Under the pieces are notes generated by a model. That model saw only the letters and a list, made by a program, of their open reading frames with translations. It made no database searches and had not been told where the DNA came from. Shown here in pieces: positions 54,493-62,983 of a stretch of DNA of 64,000 nt. Position 1 is the first letter of the stretch; each line of letters begins with the position of its first letter. Both the position numbers and the translations under genes were made by a program. Source of the DNA: Chimaeribacter californicus (GTDB lineage Bacteria; Pseudomonadota; Gammaproteobacteria; Enterobacterales; Enterobacteriaceae); the NCBI RefSeq assembly GCF_002858675.1, contig NZ_PJZF01000006.1, positions 144,176 through 208,175 of the forward strand, in the 5' to 3' direction.

Positions 54493-54927
54493 TCAGCCAG
54501 CCGGTGTGATGCGCTGGCCATCGGCACCGATCACCGCTTCGCCATCTTCTTTGCTGAAGGCACCTTGCTGGGCGTCGGGCAGCAGATCCAGCACCTTTTC
54601 TGACGGGCGGCAGAGCGCGGTGCCGCGTGGCGTGACCACAACCGGCCGGTTGATCAGAATCGGGTGGGTGGCCATTAACGCGATCAGCTGTTCATCGCTG
54701 TGCGGGGCCTGTTCCAGCCCCAATTGCACGTAGGGGGCGGTATTTTTCCGCAACAGGTCGCGCACCGGGATCCCCATCTCAGCGATCAACGCCGTGAGTT
54801 GCTCCGCGGTTGGTGGCGTCTCCAGATAGTGAATAATCTGCGGCTCCACGCCGCTGTTACGGATCAGCGCCAGCGTATTGCGCGAGGTGCCGCAATCGGG
54901 GTTGTGGTAAATCGTGATTTCAGTCAT
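54493..54927 (-). CDS. arsC: glutaredoxin-dependent arsenate reductase ArsC
   Basis: This small cytoplasmic enzyme reduces arsenate to arsenite with glutathione and glutaredoxin. The ATG at 54927, with AAGG upstream, gives 144 residues. The active Cys12 lies in NPDCGTSRNTL. The three arginines that bind the oxyanion in the plasmid R773 enzyme are at the same numbers: Arg60, Arg94 (LINRPVV) and Arg107 (ALCRPSE). There is no arsR or arsB beside it, so it is an isolated chromosomal copy; a housekeeping reductase role is possible. Confidence 0.94.
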   Translation of the reverse strand: MTEITIYHNPDCGTSRNTLALIRNSGVEPQIIHYLETPPTAEQLTALIAEMGIPVRDLLRKNTAPYVQLGLEQAPHSDEQLIALMATHPILINRPVVVTPRGTALCRPSEKVLDLLPDAQQGAFSKEDGEAVIGADGQRITPAG

Positions 54928-55204
54928 CGCAAACACCTTCTTTTCACTTCTAAACGGGCAGCACTACCTGTGCGCCCGGCCGCATCCTATAGCCGGCCGT
55001 TATTTTCCTGACGCACAGATTCATAGCAGTAATGTGCTGAATAATAATTCAAAAATGCTCAGCGTGATCCATCTAATAATTGAGACATCATACCCATTTT
55101 TTTAATGTAAATAACGGCAAGGCGCGTTGGCTTTTTACCGGCCGGTAATGCAAGCGTACTCTTTTCCCCGGTTTTCTATCAAAGATAAACAGAGGATGTG
55201 ATTC

Positions 55205-55684
55205 ATGATGCTTGCCTATATGTGGTTAAAAGATGAAAACGGACAACGGATTGCGGGGTCGGTTAACGAGGAGGACAAAAAAGGAAGTTGTGAGATAGTG
55301 GGCCTCGATCATGAAATGGGGATGTCAACCGACTATGATGTGGCGCCCCCGGTACTGACCCGGCGGCGTGGGCCAATGCGTATTGAAAAGCCACTGGACA
55401 GCGCAAGCCCTTTGCTCCAGAAAGCGATCTGTACCGGGCAGCTGCTTCAGGAAGTCAAAATAATGGTATATCCCAACCAGAAGGCGCAACAAGAAAACCG
55501 GCGCTTCTCCCTGACGTTAAGCGGGGTTCAGATCGTCTCTATTTCCTTGAATATGGGCCCCCGCAGCGACACCGAGACGCCGCCGTACTCTATAACGGAA
55601 ACCCTCGATATGCGTTATGACGCGGTTATCTGGGCTGATGATCAAGGCCAGGTGATTTATCACGATCCCGGTGACGCGGCATAA
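55205..55684 (+). CDS. orphan Hcp-family protein (type VI secretion tube/effector)
   Basis: A 159-residue protein with the Hcp pattern: AYMWLKDENGQRIAGSV, then RIEKPLDSASPLLQKAICTG, SLTLSGVQIVSISLNM and LDMRYDAVIWADDQG at the end. Hcp forms hexameric rings that stack into the inner tube of the type VI secretion system, and stray copies often serve as secreted cargo carriers. No other type VI gene lies in the window. An AGAGG ribosome site precedes the ATG, and a terminator follows the stop at once, so it is a complete single-gene unit with more A/T-rich flanks than its neighbours. Confidence 0.85.
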   Translation: MMLAYMWLKDENGQRIAGSVNEEDKKGSCEIVGLDHEMGMSTDYDVAPPVLTRRRGPMRIEKPLDSASPLLQKAICTGQLLQEVKIMVYPNQKAQQENRRFSLTLSGVQIVSISLNMGPRSDTETPPYSITETLDMRYDAVIWADDQGQVIYHDPGDAA

Positions 55685-55690
55685 TGAATA

Positions 55691-55714
55691 AACGCCGGGA
55701 ATCCGGCGTTTTTT
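55691..55714. terminator. terminator between hcp and the TonB receptor gene
   Basis: AACGCCGG (55691-55698) pairs with CCGGCGTT (55703-55710), followed by TTTT. It serves the convergent pair. Confidence 0.88.
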
Positions 55715-55751
55715 AAGTGGCTATAAGCGTAACGCAGCCTGTGGAAAAGAA

Positions 55752-57950
55752 TCAGAATGACATCGTCACCCCGGCGTAATAGGCGCGGCCCGGTTCGTTA
55801 TAGGTCGAGGCACCTTCGTTTTCACGGTAGATCTGTTTATCAAACAGGTTGCTGATACCGGCATTCAGGCGCAGGTTCTTCACCAGTTCGTAATTCGCCC
55901 CGATACCCGCCACCGAGTAAGCGCCCACTTCCCGGTCGGACATCGCACCGGATTCATTGCGGATTTCCGCATAGTCACGCGGTTTCTGCCGGCCATACAT
56001 CGTCCAGGTCAGGTTGGTGGAGAGCTTCCCGGTGACCTGCCAGTCCAGCATGGTGTTGATGGTGTATTCCGGGATGATTGACAGCGGGTTGCCGGTTTCT
56101 TTGTTTTCTGAAGTGATCATATAGGTGGCATTGGTGCGCCAGTCGAGCTTTTCACGGATAACCGGTACCGTCAGGTTGGCTTCCAGCCCTTCCACCAGCG
56201 CCTTGCCGCCATTCTCCCAACGCAGGATGTTATAGCCGTTGGAGGCGTAACCGATGATGTCCGTGCCTGAAACAATCTTGTTTTTGTAATCGTTACGGAA
56301 ATAAGTAACGCCCGCCTCATAGCCGTTATGGCTGAATTGCAGGCCGATTTCTTTATTAATGCTGACTTCCGGGTCGAGGTTATCATTGCCCAGCAGGTAG
56401 CAGCTGCCGGAGGCGATGTTGACCGGGCAGCCGTTGCCGCGGGTCGAGAGCAGGTAACCTTCGCTGGACTGGTAAAGGTTAGGCGCTTTGAAGACCCGTG
56501 CAATCCCGGCTTTGAGTTTGAAATACTTGCCCAGATCCTGTGATGCGTTCAGGCTCGGGCTGAAATTGCCGCCAAATTTGCTGTGGTAGTCGAACCGCAC
56601 CCCGGGAATGATCACCGTGCCGGGAACGGCCTCGATATTGTCTTCGATATACAGGGCGCTCAGTTCGGCGCTGTTTTTGCTGCTGCGGGCAGAGGGGTCG
56701 CCTGACACACCGCCGATGGTGACCCCAGCGGCATCGGTAGCCGACATGGAGGCCGGATCGTCGAGCTGTTCGCGGTTCCACTCCGCGCCGACCGTCAGGG
56801 TCTGGTCAACCCAGCGATCCAGCGGGATATTCAGCTCGCCGCTGGTGCGGTAGTTCTCCAGCCGGCTGGTATTATAGGCGTCGCTGTTGATCATCCCTTC
56901 TACCCGGCCGGTCGAGCCTTCCTGCAGGCGGGTATTGTTGGTTTTTTCGTAATAAACGCCGAATTTGGACTGGCCCCAGTCCCAGATGCCGTTATGAGTG
57001 ATACCGTAGGTCTGGCGGTAAAGCCGATTAGTTTCACTGCCATAGAGTGACGGCACCAGCCCATTGGGGCTGACATTGCCGTTACTGTATTGGGTGTCCC
57101 CGGCGTAGATATTGCCCTGGCGGCTGTAGCCGTAGTTGAAATCCACAACCTGCGTCGGTGTGATTTTCCAGGAGAGCAGGGCGTTGATGTCTTTGTTACG
57201 CACGCCCTCGCGCCCGGCCGCGTAGGAACCGTTTTGCGCGGTGTTGATGTCATAGGCATCGGCGTCAGTTTTATTGAGGTTGCCGTAGAGCCGCATGGTC
57301 AGTGCATCCCCCGCCAGCGGGCCATTCAGGCTGAAGTTAGCGCGTTTGGTCGCCCCCTCTTTATCATTTTCCGGCTGGTTGGTGTAGAGCGACAGGGAAC
57401 CGTGCCAGTCATTGGTTGGGCGTTTAGTGATGATATTCACCACGCCGCCTGCCGCGCCGGAGCCATAGCGGGCCGCTGCCGGGCCACGCAGCACTTCAAT
57501 GCGTTCTACCATCTCCGGCGGCACCCAGTTGCTGTCGCCACGGGTGTCACGCTCGCCGCGCCAGCTGTAGCGCACGGAATTGCGTGACGTCACCGGCACG
57601 CCGTCTATCAGGATCAGGGTGTTTTCCGGCCCCATGCCGCGGATGTCAATCTGCCGGTTATTGCCGCGGCTGCCGGTGGCGCTGTTGCCGGTGAGGTTAA
57701 CGCCGGGCATTTTGCGGATGATGTCGGAGAGATCGTTTACCGGCGGGGTTTTCTCAATGTCTTTGGCGGTGATGATTGACACGCCGGGCTGCTGCTTCAG
57801 CTCCTCCGCCGCCGTGGCCTGCACCGTCATCACTTCTCCTTCGTCTTTTGATAACGCAGGCGTTGCCTCTGCCGCGTAACCACTTCCGCTCATCAGCCCC
57901 GCCAGCACCACTGCACAAGGCCGCAAACAGTAAGATTTTGTGGTGTTCAT
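55752..57950 (-). CDS. TonB-dependent catecholate siderophore receptor (FepA/PfeA/IroN type)
   Basis: An outer-membrane receptor for ferric catecholates. The ATG at 57950 (MNTTKSYCLRPCAVVLAGLM) gives 732 residues with a signal peptide ending near GSGYAAE. The TonB box region is EGEVMTVQATA. The plug carries NNRQIDIRGMGPENTLILIDGVPV and the FepA-type YSWRGERDTRGDSNWVPPEM segment (given here in part). The 22-strand barrel ends in the outer-membrane signature GRAYYAGVTMSF. A Fur box sits about 50 nt upstream. It is divergent from the ABC importer genes, which together form one uptake block. The exact ligand (enterobactin, salmochelin or linear catecholates) cannot be decided. Confidence 0.92.
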   Translation of the reverse strand: MNTTKSYCLRPCAVVLAGLMSGSGYAAEATPALSKDEGEVMTVQATAAEELKQQPGVSIITAKDIEKTPPVNDLSDIIRKMPGVNLTGNSATGSRGNNRQIDIRGMGPENTLILIDGVPVTSRNSVRYSWRGERDTRGDSNWVPPEMVERIEVLRGPAAARYGSGAAGGVVNIITKRPTNDWHGSLSLYTNQPENDKEGATKRANFSLNGPLAGDALTMRLYGNLNKTDADAYDINTAQNGSYAAGREGVRNKDINALLSWKITPTQVVDFNYGYSRQGNIYAGDTQYSNGNVSPNGLVPSLYGSETNRLYRQTYGITHNGIWDWGQSKFGVYYEKTNNTRLQEGSTGRVEGMINSDAYNTSRLENYRTSGELNIPLDRWVDQTLTVGAEWNREQLDDPASMSATDAAGVTIGGVSGDPSARSSKNSAELSALYIEDNIEAVPGTVIIPGVRFDYHSKFGGNFSPSLNASQDLGKYFKLKAGIARVFKAPNLYQSSEGYLLSTRGNGCPVNIASGSCYLLGNDNLDPEVSINKEIGLQFSHNGYEAGVTYFRNDYKNKIVSGTDIIGYASNGYNILRWENGGKALVEGLEANLTVPVIREKLDWRTNATYMITSENKETGNPLSIIPEYTINTMLDWQVTGKLSTNLTWTMYGRQKPRDYAEIRNESGAMSDREVGAYSVAGIGANYELVKNLRLNAGISNLFDKQIYRENEGASTYNEPGRAYYAGVTMSF

Positions 57951-57997
57951 TAAGAAAAACCCCTGTTTTTTATATGAATTTGTAAGTAAATGCGTAT

Positions 57998-58016
57998 GGT
58001 AATGATAATCATTTTT
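57998..58016 (-). promoter_or_regulatory. Fur box of the TonB receptor gene
   Basis: GGTAATGATAATCATTTTT matches the 19-bp Fur consensus GATAATGATAATCATTATC at 16 positions. It lies 48 nt before the receptor ATG. Confidence 0.88.
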
Positions 58017-58249
58017 ATTTAAATAGCGAGGCATTAACTTTCATAATTTCCTCACAATTCACCCAGTACCTGGTGAGGCGTGAAAAAACGGTGACTTTTT
58101 GTGCGCTGGCGTCAGTAAGTAATTAATAAAAAATAAAAACTTACGAGGGGAGTCAGCCAAAGCGATAACGAAAGGCAGCGGGAGCAGGGCCAAAAGCCAA
58201 TCTGTTCATCACGGCCCTCTATCAGGTATCATCCGTGGCGACAAATAAG

Positions 58250-58268
58250 AATAGTAATGATTACTATT
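58250..58268 (+). promoter_or_regulatory. Fur-type box of the siderophore ABC operon
   Basis: AATAGTAATGATTACTATT is a perfect 9-1-9 inverted repeat and fits the Fur NAT-repeat pattern. It lies 38 nt before the binding-protein gene. Confidence 0.75.
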
Positions 58269-58305
58269 TGCAATCAGTGGTAATTTAGCGACATCAGGAG
58301 ATGAA

Positions 58306-59256
58306 ATGCGTTTACGTGCAGCTCTGTTTGCGTCATTCGTGACGGCCTCCCTCGCCCTGACCGGGTGCGATAACTCCTCTGCCGGTGCTGATACCGCCCC
58401 GGCCATGAAGGTGGACCACGCGCAGGGCACCACGCAGGTGCCGCTGAACCCGAAAAAGGTGATTATCCTGAACCCGGCCACGCTGGATAACGCCGACGCG
58501 CTGAAGATCCCGGTGGCCGGGGTGCCGCAATCCAGCACGCATCTGCCGTCCTATCTGGCGAAGTACCTCGGCAGTGAGTACCTGAATGCCGGGACACTGT
58601 TTGAGCCGGATTACGAGGCGCTCAGCAACGCCAGGCCAGACCTGATCATCGCCGGTGGCCGCGCCCATGATGCCTATGACAAGCTCAGCGAAATCGCGCC
58701 GACCATCGCGCTGGACGTTGACCCGCAACACTTTATGCAGAGCCTGGCCCAACGCACCGAACAACTGGCGGCCATCTTCGGCAAACAGGCCGAGGCCAAA
58801 ACCCTGCTGGCAAACTTCACTGCCCAGGCGGAAAAGATTAAGCAAAAATCCGCCCATGCCGGATCGGCGATGATCGTGATGATCAGCGGCGGGAAGATGT
58901 CGGCGTTCAGCGCGGGCTCACGTTTCGGCTTTATCTTTGATGAGCTGGGCTTCACCCCGGCCGCCACCTTCCCGCAGACCGGCAAACACGGCAACGTGGT
59001 CTCGTCGGAATTCATCCTCAACGCCAACCCGGACTGGCTGTTTGTGCTGGACCGCGATAATGCGATTGGCCGCGCCGAAGGGCAATCTGCCCAACAGGTG
59101 CTGGATAACCCGCTGATTGAGAAGACCAATGCCTGGAAAAACCAGCGGGTGATCTACCTGGATTCCGCGTCGCTCTATATTGCCGGCGGCATCCAGAGCT
59201 ATACCCAGCTGATGGACAAGATCAGCGCAGCGCTGGACAGCGCGGCAGCGCAGTAA
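58306..59256 (+). CDS. siderophore-binding lipoprotein (CeuE/FatB/YclQ type)
   Basis: The periplasmic receptor of a ferric siderophore ABC importer, 316 residues. It is a lipoprotein: the lipobox is LALTGC, with Cys21. The helical-backbone binding fold of the CeuE/YclQ group is seen in YLGSEYLNAGTLFEPDYEAL and PDLIIAGGRAHDAYDKLSEI. The His and Tyr that bind iron in CeuE appear to be kept (GKHGNVVSSEFILNANPDW; LDSASLYIAGG). That points to tetradentate catecholates or breakdown products of enterobactin. It is the first gene of a four-gene operon behind a Fur box. Confidence 0.9.
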   Translation: MRLRAALFASFVTASLALTGCDNSSAGADTAPAMKVDHAQGTTQVPLNPKKVIILNPATLDNADALKIPVAGVPQSSTHLPSYLAKYLGSEYLNAGTLFEPDYEALSNARPDLIIAGGRAHDAYDKLSEIAPTIALDVDPQHFMQSLAQRTEQLAAIFGKQAEAKTLLANFTAQAEKIKQKSAHAGSAMIVMISGGKMSAFSAGSRFGFIFDELGFTPAATFPQTGKHGNVVSSEFILNANPDWLFVLDRDNAIGRAEGQSAQQVLDNPLIEKTNAWKNQRVIYLDSASLYIAGGIQSYTQLMDKISAALDSAAAQ

Positions 59257-59262
59257 CCTACC

Positions 59263-60219
59263 ATGAAGCTCCTTACCTTAACCGGCCTGGTGCTGTTGCT
59301 GGGCCTGATGGCCTGTAGTCTGTTTATTGGGGCCGGGCAGGTGACGCCGGCGGGGTTCTGGTCTGACCCGGCGATGCGGGAGATCTTCCTGCTCAGCCGG
59401 GTGCCGCGCACGCTGGCGCTGCTGCTGGCCGGCAGCGCCATGAGCGTGGCCGGGCTGATTATGCAGATGCTGACCCAGAACCGCTTTGTTGAGCCTTCCA
59501 TCGCCGGGACGACCCAGTCCGCCGGGCTGGGGCTGCTGCTGGTGATGGTGGTCAGCCCCGGTGCGCCGGTGATGGTGAAAATGCTGGTGGCGACCCTGTT
59601 TGCGCTGGGCGGCACGCTGCTGTTTCTGCTGCTGCTGGGGCGGATGCGGATGAAATCGCCGCTGATGGTGCCGCTGGCGGGCATCATGCTGGGCGCGGTG
59701 TTCAGCGCCGTCACCACCTTTCTGGCGATGGAATTTGACCTGTTGCAGTCGCTGGGCGGCTGGGAGTCAGGGGATTTCTCCGGCGTATTGCAGGGGCGCT
59801 ATGAGCTGCTGTGGGTAGTCGGCGCACTGACGCTGATAGCCTGCCTGATCGCGGATCGTTTCACCGTGGCCGGCATGGGGCGCGAATTCTCGGTGAATGT
59901 CGGGCTGAATTATCAGCGGGTGATGCTGGCGGGCATGGCGATCATCGCGGTGATAAGCGGCGTGGTGGTGGTGGTGATCGGCGTGCTGCCGTTCCTCGGG
60001 CTGATTGTGCCCAACATCGTCAGCATGATGATGGGCGACAACCTGCGCCGCACCCTGCCGTGGGTCTGCTTCGCCGGGGGCGGGCTGGTGCTGCTGTGCG
60101 ACATCATCGGCCGCCTGCTGATCGCGCCGTTTGAGATCCCGGTGAGTGTGATCCTTGGGGTCATCGGGGCGGCGGTATTTTTGGCCCTCATCATAAGGAA
60201 CCCGCGCCATGCACGCTGA
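59263..60219 (+). CDS. siderophore ABC transporter permease (FecCD family, first)
   Basis: A 318-residue inner-membrane permease of the FecCD/BtuC family, of the CeuB/YclN subgroup. Family marks are LLLAGSAMSVAGLIMQMLTQNRFVEP (given in part as LLLAGSAMSVAGLIMQM), where most siderophore permeases have AGxxLQ, and the coupling segment IGVLPFLGLIVPNIVSMMMG. About nine helices are predicted. It starts 6 nt after the binding-protein gene and overlaps the next permease gene by 11 nt. Confidence 0.92.
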   Translation: MKLLTLTGLVLLLGLMACSLFIGAGQVTPAGFWSDPAMREIFLLSRVPRTLALLLAGSAMSVAGLIMQMLTQNRFVEPSIAGTTQSAGLGLLLVMVVSPGAPVMVKMLVATLFALGGTLLFLLLLGRMRMKSPLMVPLAGIMLGAVFSAVTTFLAMEFDLLQSLGGWESGDFSGVLQGRYELLWVVGALTLIACLIADRFTVAGMGREFSVNVGLNYQRVMLAGMAIIAVISGVVVVVIGVLPFLGLIVPNIVSMMMGDNLRRTLPWVCFAGGGLVLLCDIIGRLLIAPFEIPVSVILGVIGAAVFLALIIRNPRHAR

Positions 60220-61213
60220 AGACGCAACCCGCCGTGCCGGGGAAGGCCGGGCGCGGCGGGCATTGAGCCGGCCGGTGAAACGCCTGCTGCTGCTCGCCGG
60301 GCTGGCCGGTTGTGCCGTCACCGGGTTTATGACCCTCGGCCTCGGCGGCAATATCAGCTACATCCTGATGCATCGCGGGCTGGTGCTGGCGACCATGCTG
60401 CTGGTGGCATTCGCCTCCGGCACGGCGACGCTCTTGTTCCAGACCGTGACCGGTAACCGCATCCTGACGCCCTCGATCATGGGGCTGGAAGCGCTGTTTA
60501 TCCTGATCCAGACCCTGCTGATTTTTCTGATTGATGCCAACGGCCTGGCGCAACTGGGCGTCAGCGGAAAATTCCTCTGCGATACCCTGCTGTTGCTGGT
60601 GTTCTCGCTGTTCCTTTACCGCTGGCTGCTGGCCGGGGTGGGCATTGACCTGCACCGCGTGCTGCTGGTGGGGCTGGTGTGCGGCACCCTGTTCCGCAGC
60701 CTCTCCGGGCTGCTGCAACGCCTGCTTTCGCCGGGGGATTTCGCCATTTTGCAGGGGCGCATTTTTGCCACTTTCACCCGCGCCGCGCCGGAGATCATCG
60801 CGCTGGCTGCCGGGATTTGCACCCTGGTGGCGCTGATTGTCTGGCGGATGCGCCACCAACTGGACGTGATCGCGCTCGGCCGGGACACCGCCATCAATCT
60901 GGGCATCGCCTATCAGAAACAGGTCACGCTGATCCTGCTGCTGGTGTCGCTGCTGGTGGCGATCTCAACCGCGCTGGTGGGGCCGCTGACCTTTCTCGGG
61001 CTGTTGGTGGCTAACCTCGCTTATCAGGTCATCGGCTCCGCCCGGCACCGCCACCTGCTGCCGGGCGTGTTCCTGATTGGCGCGGTCACGCTGGTAGGCG
61101 GGCAGGTGATCCTGGAGCGCCTGCTGAATATGGCGGGCACGCTGTCGGTGGTGATTGAGTTCATCGGCGGTGCCCTGTTTATCTTCCTGTTGGTCAAAAA
61201 GGCGGCCGTGTGA
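60209..61213 (+). CDS. siderophore ABC transporter permease (FecCD family, second)
   Basis: A 334-residue FecCD-family permease, of the CeuC/YclO subgroup, which pairs with the preceding permease. The N-terminus is basic (RRAGEGRARRALSRPVKR) and the first helix follows. Family segments are GNRILTPSIMGLEALFILIQ and the coupling region VGPLTFLGLLVANLAYQVIG. It overlaps its upstream neighbour by 11 nt and the ATPase gene by 4 nt (GTGA), so translation of the whole operon is coupled. Confidence 0.92.
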   Translation: MHAEDATRRAGEGRARRALSRPVKRLLLLAGLAGCAVTGFMTLGLGGNISYILMHRGLVLATMLLVAFASGTATLLFQTVTGNRILTPSIMGLEALFILIQTLLIFLIDANGLAQLGVSGKFLCDTLLLLVFSLFLYRWLLAGVGIDLHRVLLVGLVCGTLFRSLSGLLQRLLSPGDFAILQGRIFATFTRAAPEIIALAAGICTLVALIVWRMRHQLDVIALGRDTAINLGIAYQKQVTLILLLVSLLVAISTALVGPLTFLGLLVANLAYQVIGSARHRHLLPGVFLIGAVTLVGGQVILERLLNMAGTLSVVIEFIGGALFIFLLVKKAAV

Positions 61214-61968
61214 TTGAGATAAAGAACATCAGTAAGCAGTACCACCAGACGCCGGTGTTACAGGCGATCGCGGAAACCATCCCGGCCGGGGGCGTGACGT
61301 CCATCATCGGCCCCAACGGGGCGGGGAAATCGACCCTGCTGTCGGTGATTGGCCGCCTGCTCACGCCGGATGCCGGGCAGGTGCTGGTGGGTGGGCTGGA
61401 TGTGGCGCAAACGCCCGGCAAACAGCTGGCAACCAGGCTGTCGGTGCTGCGGCAGGAGAACCACTTTACCAGCCGTCTCACGGTGTACGATCTGGTGGGC
61501 TTCGGCCGTTACCCCTATACGCAGGGGCGGCTCAACGAGGAGGATCGTCAGCATATCCATACCGCGCTGGCGTTTCTTGACCTGTTGCCGCTGCAGGAAC
61601 GTTACCTCGACGAGCTCTCCGGCGGCCAGCGGCAGCGGGCGTATGTCGCGATGGTGCTCTGCCAGAACACCGACTACGTGCTGCTGGACGAGCCGCTCAA
61701 CAATCTGGACATGAAGCACGCGGTGGCGATGATGAAGCAGCTGCGGCGCGCGGCGGATGAGCTGCATAAAACCATTATTCTGGTGATCCATGACATCAAC
61801 TTCGCCGCCGCCTACTCAGACCACATCATCGCGATGAAAGCGGGGCAGGTTGTCTGCCGCGGCGGGCCGGATGCCATCATGCGCCCGGAGGTGCTGGAGG
61901 CGATTTTTGACACCGAGGTCAGCATTGAACAGGTGCGCGGCCGCCCGGTCGCCATCTATTACCGCTGA
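61210..61968 (+). CDS. siderophore ABC transporter ATP-binding protein (CeuD/YclP type)
   Basis: The 252-residue ATPase of the siderophore importer. It starts at a GTG that overlaps the stop of the permease gene. Walker A is GPNGAGKS, the Q-loop LRQENHF, the signature LSGGQRQR and Walker B YVLLDEPLNNLD, with the switch His in VIHDINFAAAYSDH. Last gene of the Fur-controlled operon; mdcR begins 75 nt later in the same direction, and no clear terminator is seen in that gap. Confidence 0.94.
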   Translation: MIEIKNISKQYHQTPVLQAIAETIPAGGVTSIIGPNGAGKSTLLSVIGRLLTPDAGQVLVGGLDVAQTPGKQLATRLSVLRQENHFTSRLTVYDLVGFGRYPYTQGRLNEEDRQHIHTALAFLDLLPLQERYLDELSGGQRQRAYVAMVLCQNTDYVLLDEPLNNLDMKHAVAMMKQLRRAADELHKTIILVIHDINFAAAYSDHIIAMKAGQVVCRGGPDAIMRPEVLEAIFDTEVSIEQVRGRPVAIYYR

Positions 61969-62043
61969 CGCCCCCGATCGCCCCCTTTTTCACCCGGTTT
62001 CGTGTAGGGTGTAAAGCCGGTCACGGCGAACCCAGGCAGAGGC

Positions 62044-62976
62044 ATGAAATCAGACATCGGCAACGACATCACTTTCCGTAAGCTCACTATTTTCATGGCG
62101 TTTATGGACAACGGGAATATCGCGCGCACGGCGGAGATGCTGGAGATCAGCGCGGTCAGCGTGCATCGTGCGCTGCATACGCTGGAGGAGGGGGTCGGCT
62201 GTCCGCTGTTTGCCCACAAGGGGCGTAACCTGGTGGCGCAGCCCGCCGCCTGGACGCTGCTGGAGTATTGCCGGGAAGTGATGCAGCTGATGGCCCGCGG
62301 CCTGGAGGAGACACGCCACATTGCGGGCATCGGCCGGGGACGGCTGCGGGTCGGCACGCTCTACTCCCTGACGCTGGACACCATGCCGCGCCTGATAATG
62401 GGCATGAAACTGCGCCGCCCGGAGCTGGAGCTGGATCTCACCATGGGCTCTAATCAGGTGCTGCTCGCCATGCTGGAAGACAGTGTGCTGGACGCGATTC
62501 TCATCTCGGTATCAGACACGCAGATTGACCACAAGGCGCTGGAGGTCATGCCGCTGTTTCATGATGATATCTATCTGGCCGCCCCGGCCAGTGAGGCACT
62601 GGACAGCAGCCATGAAGCGGATCTGCGGGATTACCGCGACCGGAAATTTGTTTCACTCGCGGAAGGGTTCGCCACGTATGCAGGGTTTCAGGAGGCGTTC
62701 CATGTGGCGGGGTTCGAACCGGAGATCGTCACCCGTGTTAACGATATTTTCTCCATGCTGAGCATGGTGCAGGCGGGCGTTGGCCTGTCGCTGGTGCCGG
62801 GCCGGATGAAAAAACTCTATGAAAATGACCTGCAACTGCTGAAGCTGGCGGAGCCTTACCAGATGCGCCAGCAGATCGCGCTGGTGTTTGCCCGCAACCG
62901 CGAGCGTGACCCAAACCTGCTGGCGCTGGCGGCAGAAGGCCGGATGTATGCGCTGGGCCTGCCTGCCAGGCGCTGA
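62044..62976 (+). CDS. mdcR: LysR-family regulator of malonate utilisation MdcR
   Basis: A 310-residue LysR-type regulator. The N-terminal winged helix is seen in FRKLTIFMAFMDNGNIARTA, then AVSVHRALHTLEEGVGCPLF, with the unusual spacing and sequence of MdcR. The effector domain begins near residue 95 (GRGRLRVGTLYSLTLDTMP) and contains VNDIFSMLSMVQAGVGLSLVPGR (given in part). In Klebsiella MdcR activates the malonate decarboxylase operon. Here it converges with mdcH, 7 nt between stops, which supports the name. Confidence 0.88.
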   Translation: MKSDIGNDITFRKLTIFMAFMDNGNIARTAEMLEISAVSVHRALHTLEEGVGCPLFAHKGRNLVAQPAAWTLLEYCREVMQLMARGLEETRHIAGIGRGRLRVGTLYSLTLDTMPRLIMGMKLRRPELELDLTMGSNQVLLAMLEDSVLDAILISVSDTQIDHKALEVMPLFHDDIYLAAPASEALDSSHEADLRDYRDRKFVSLAEGFATYAGFQEAFHVAGFEPEIVTRVNDIFSMLSMVQAGVGLSLVPGRMKKLYENDLQLLKLAEPYQMRQQIALVFARNRERDPNLLALAAEGRMYALGLPARR

Positions 62977-62983
62977 CCGGCCG

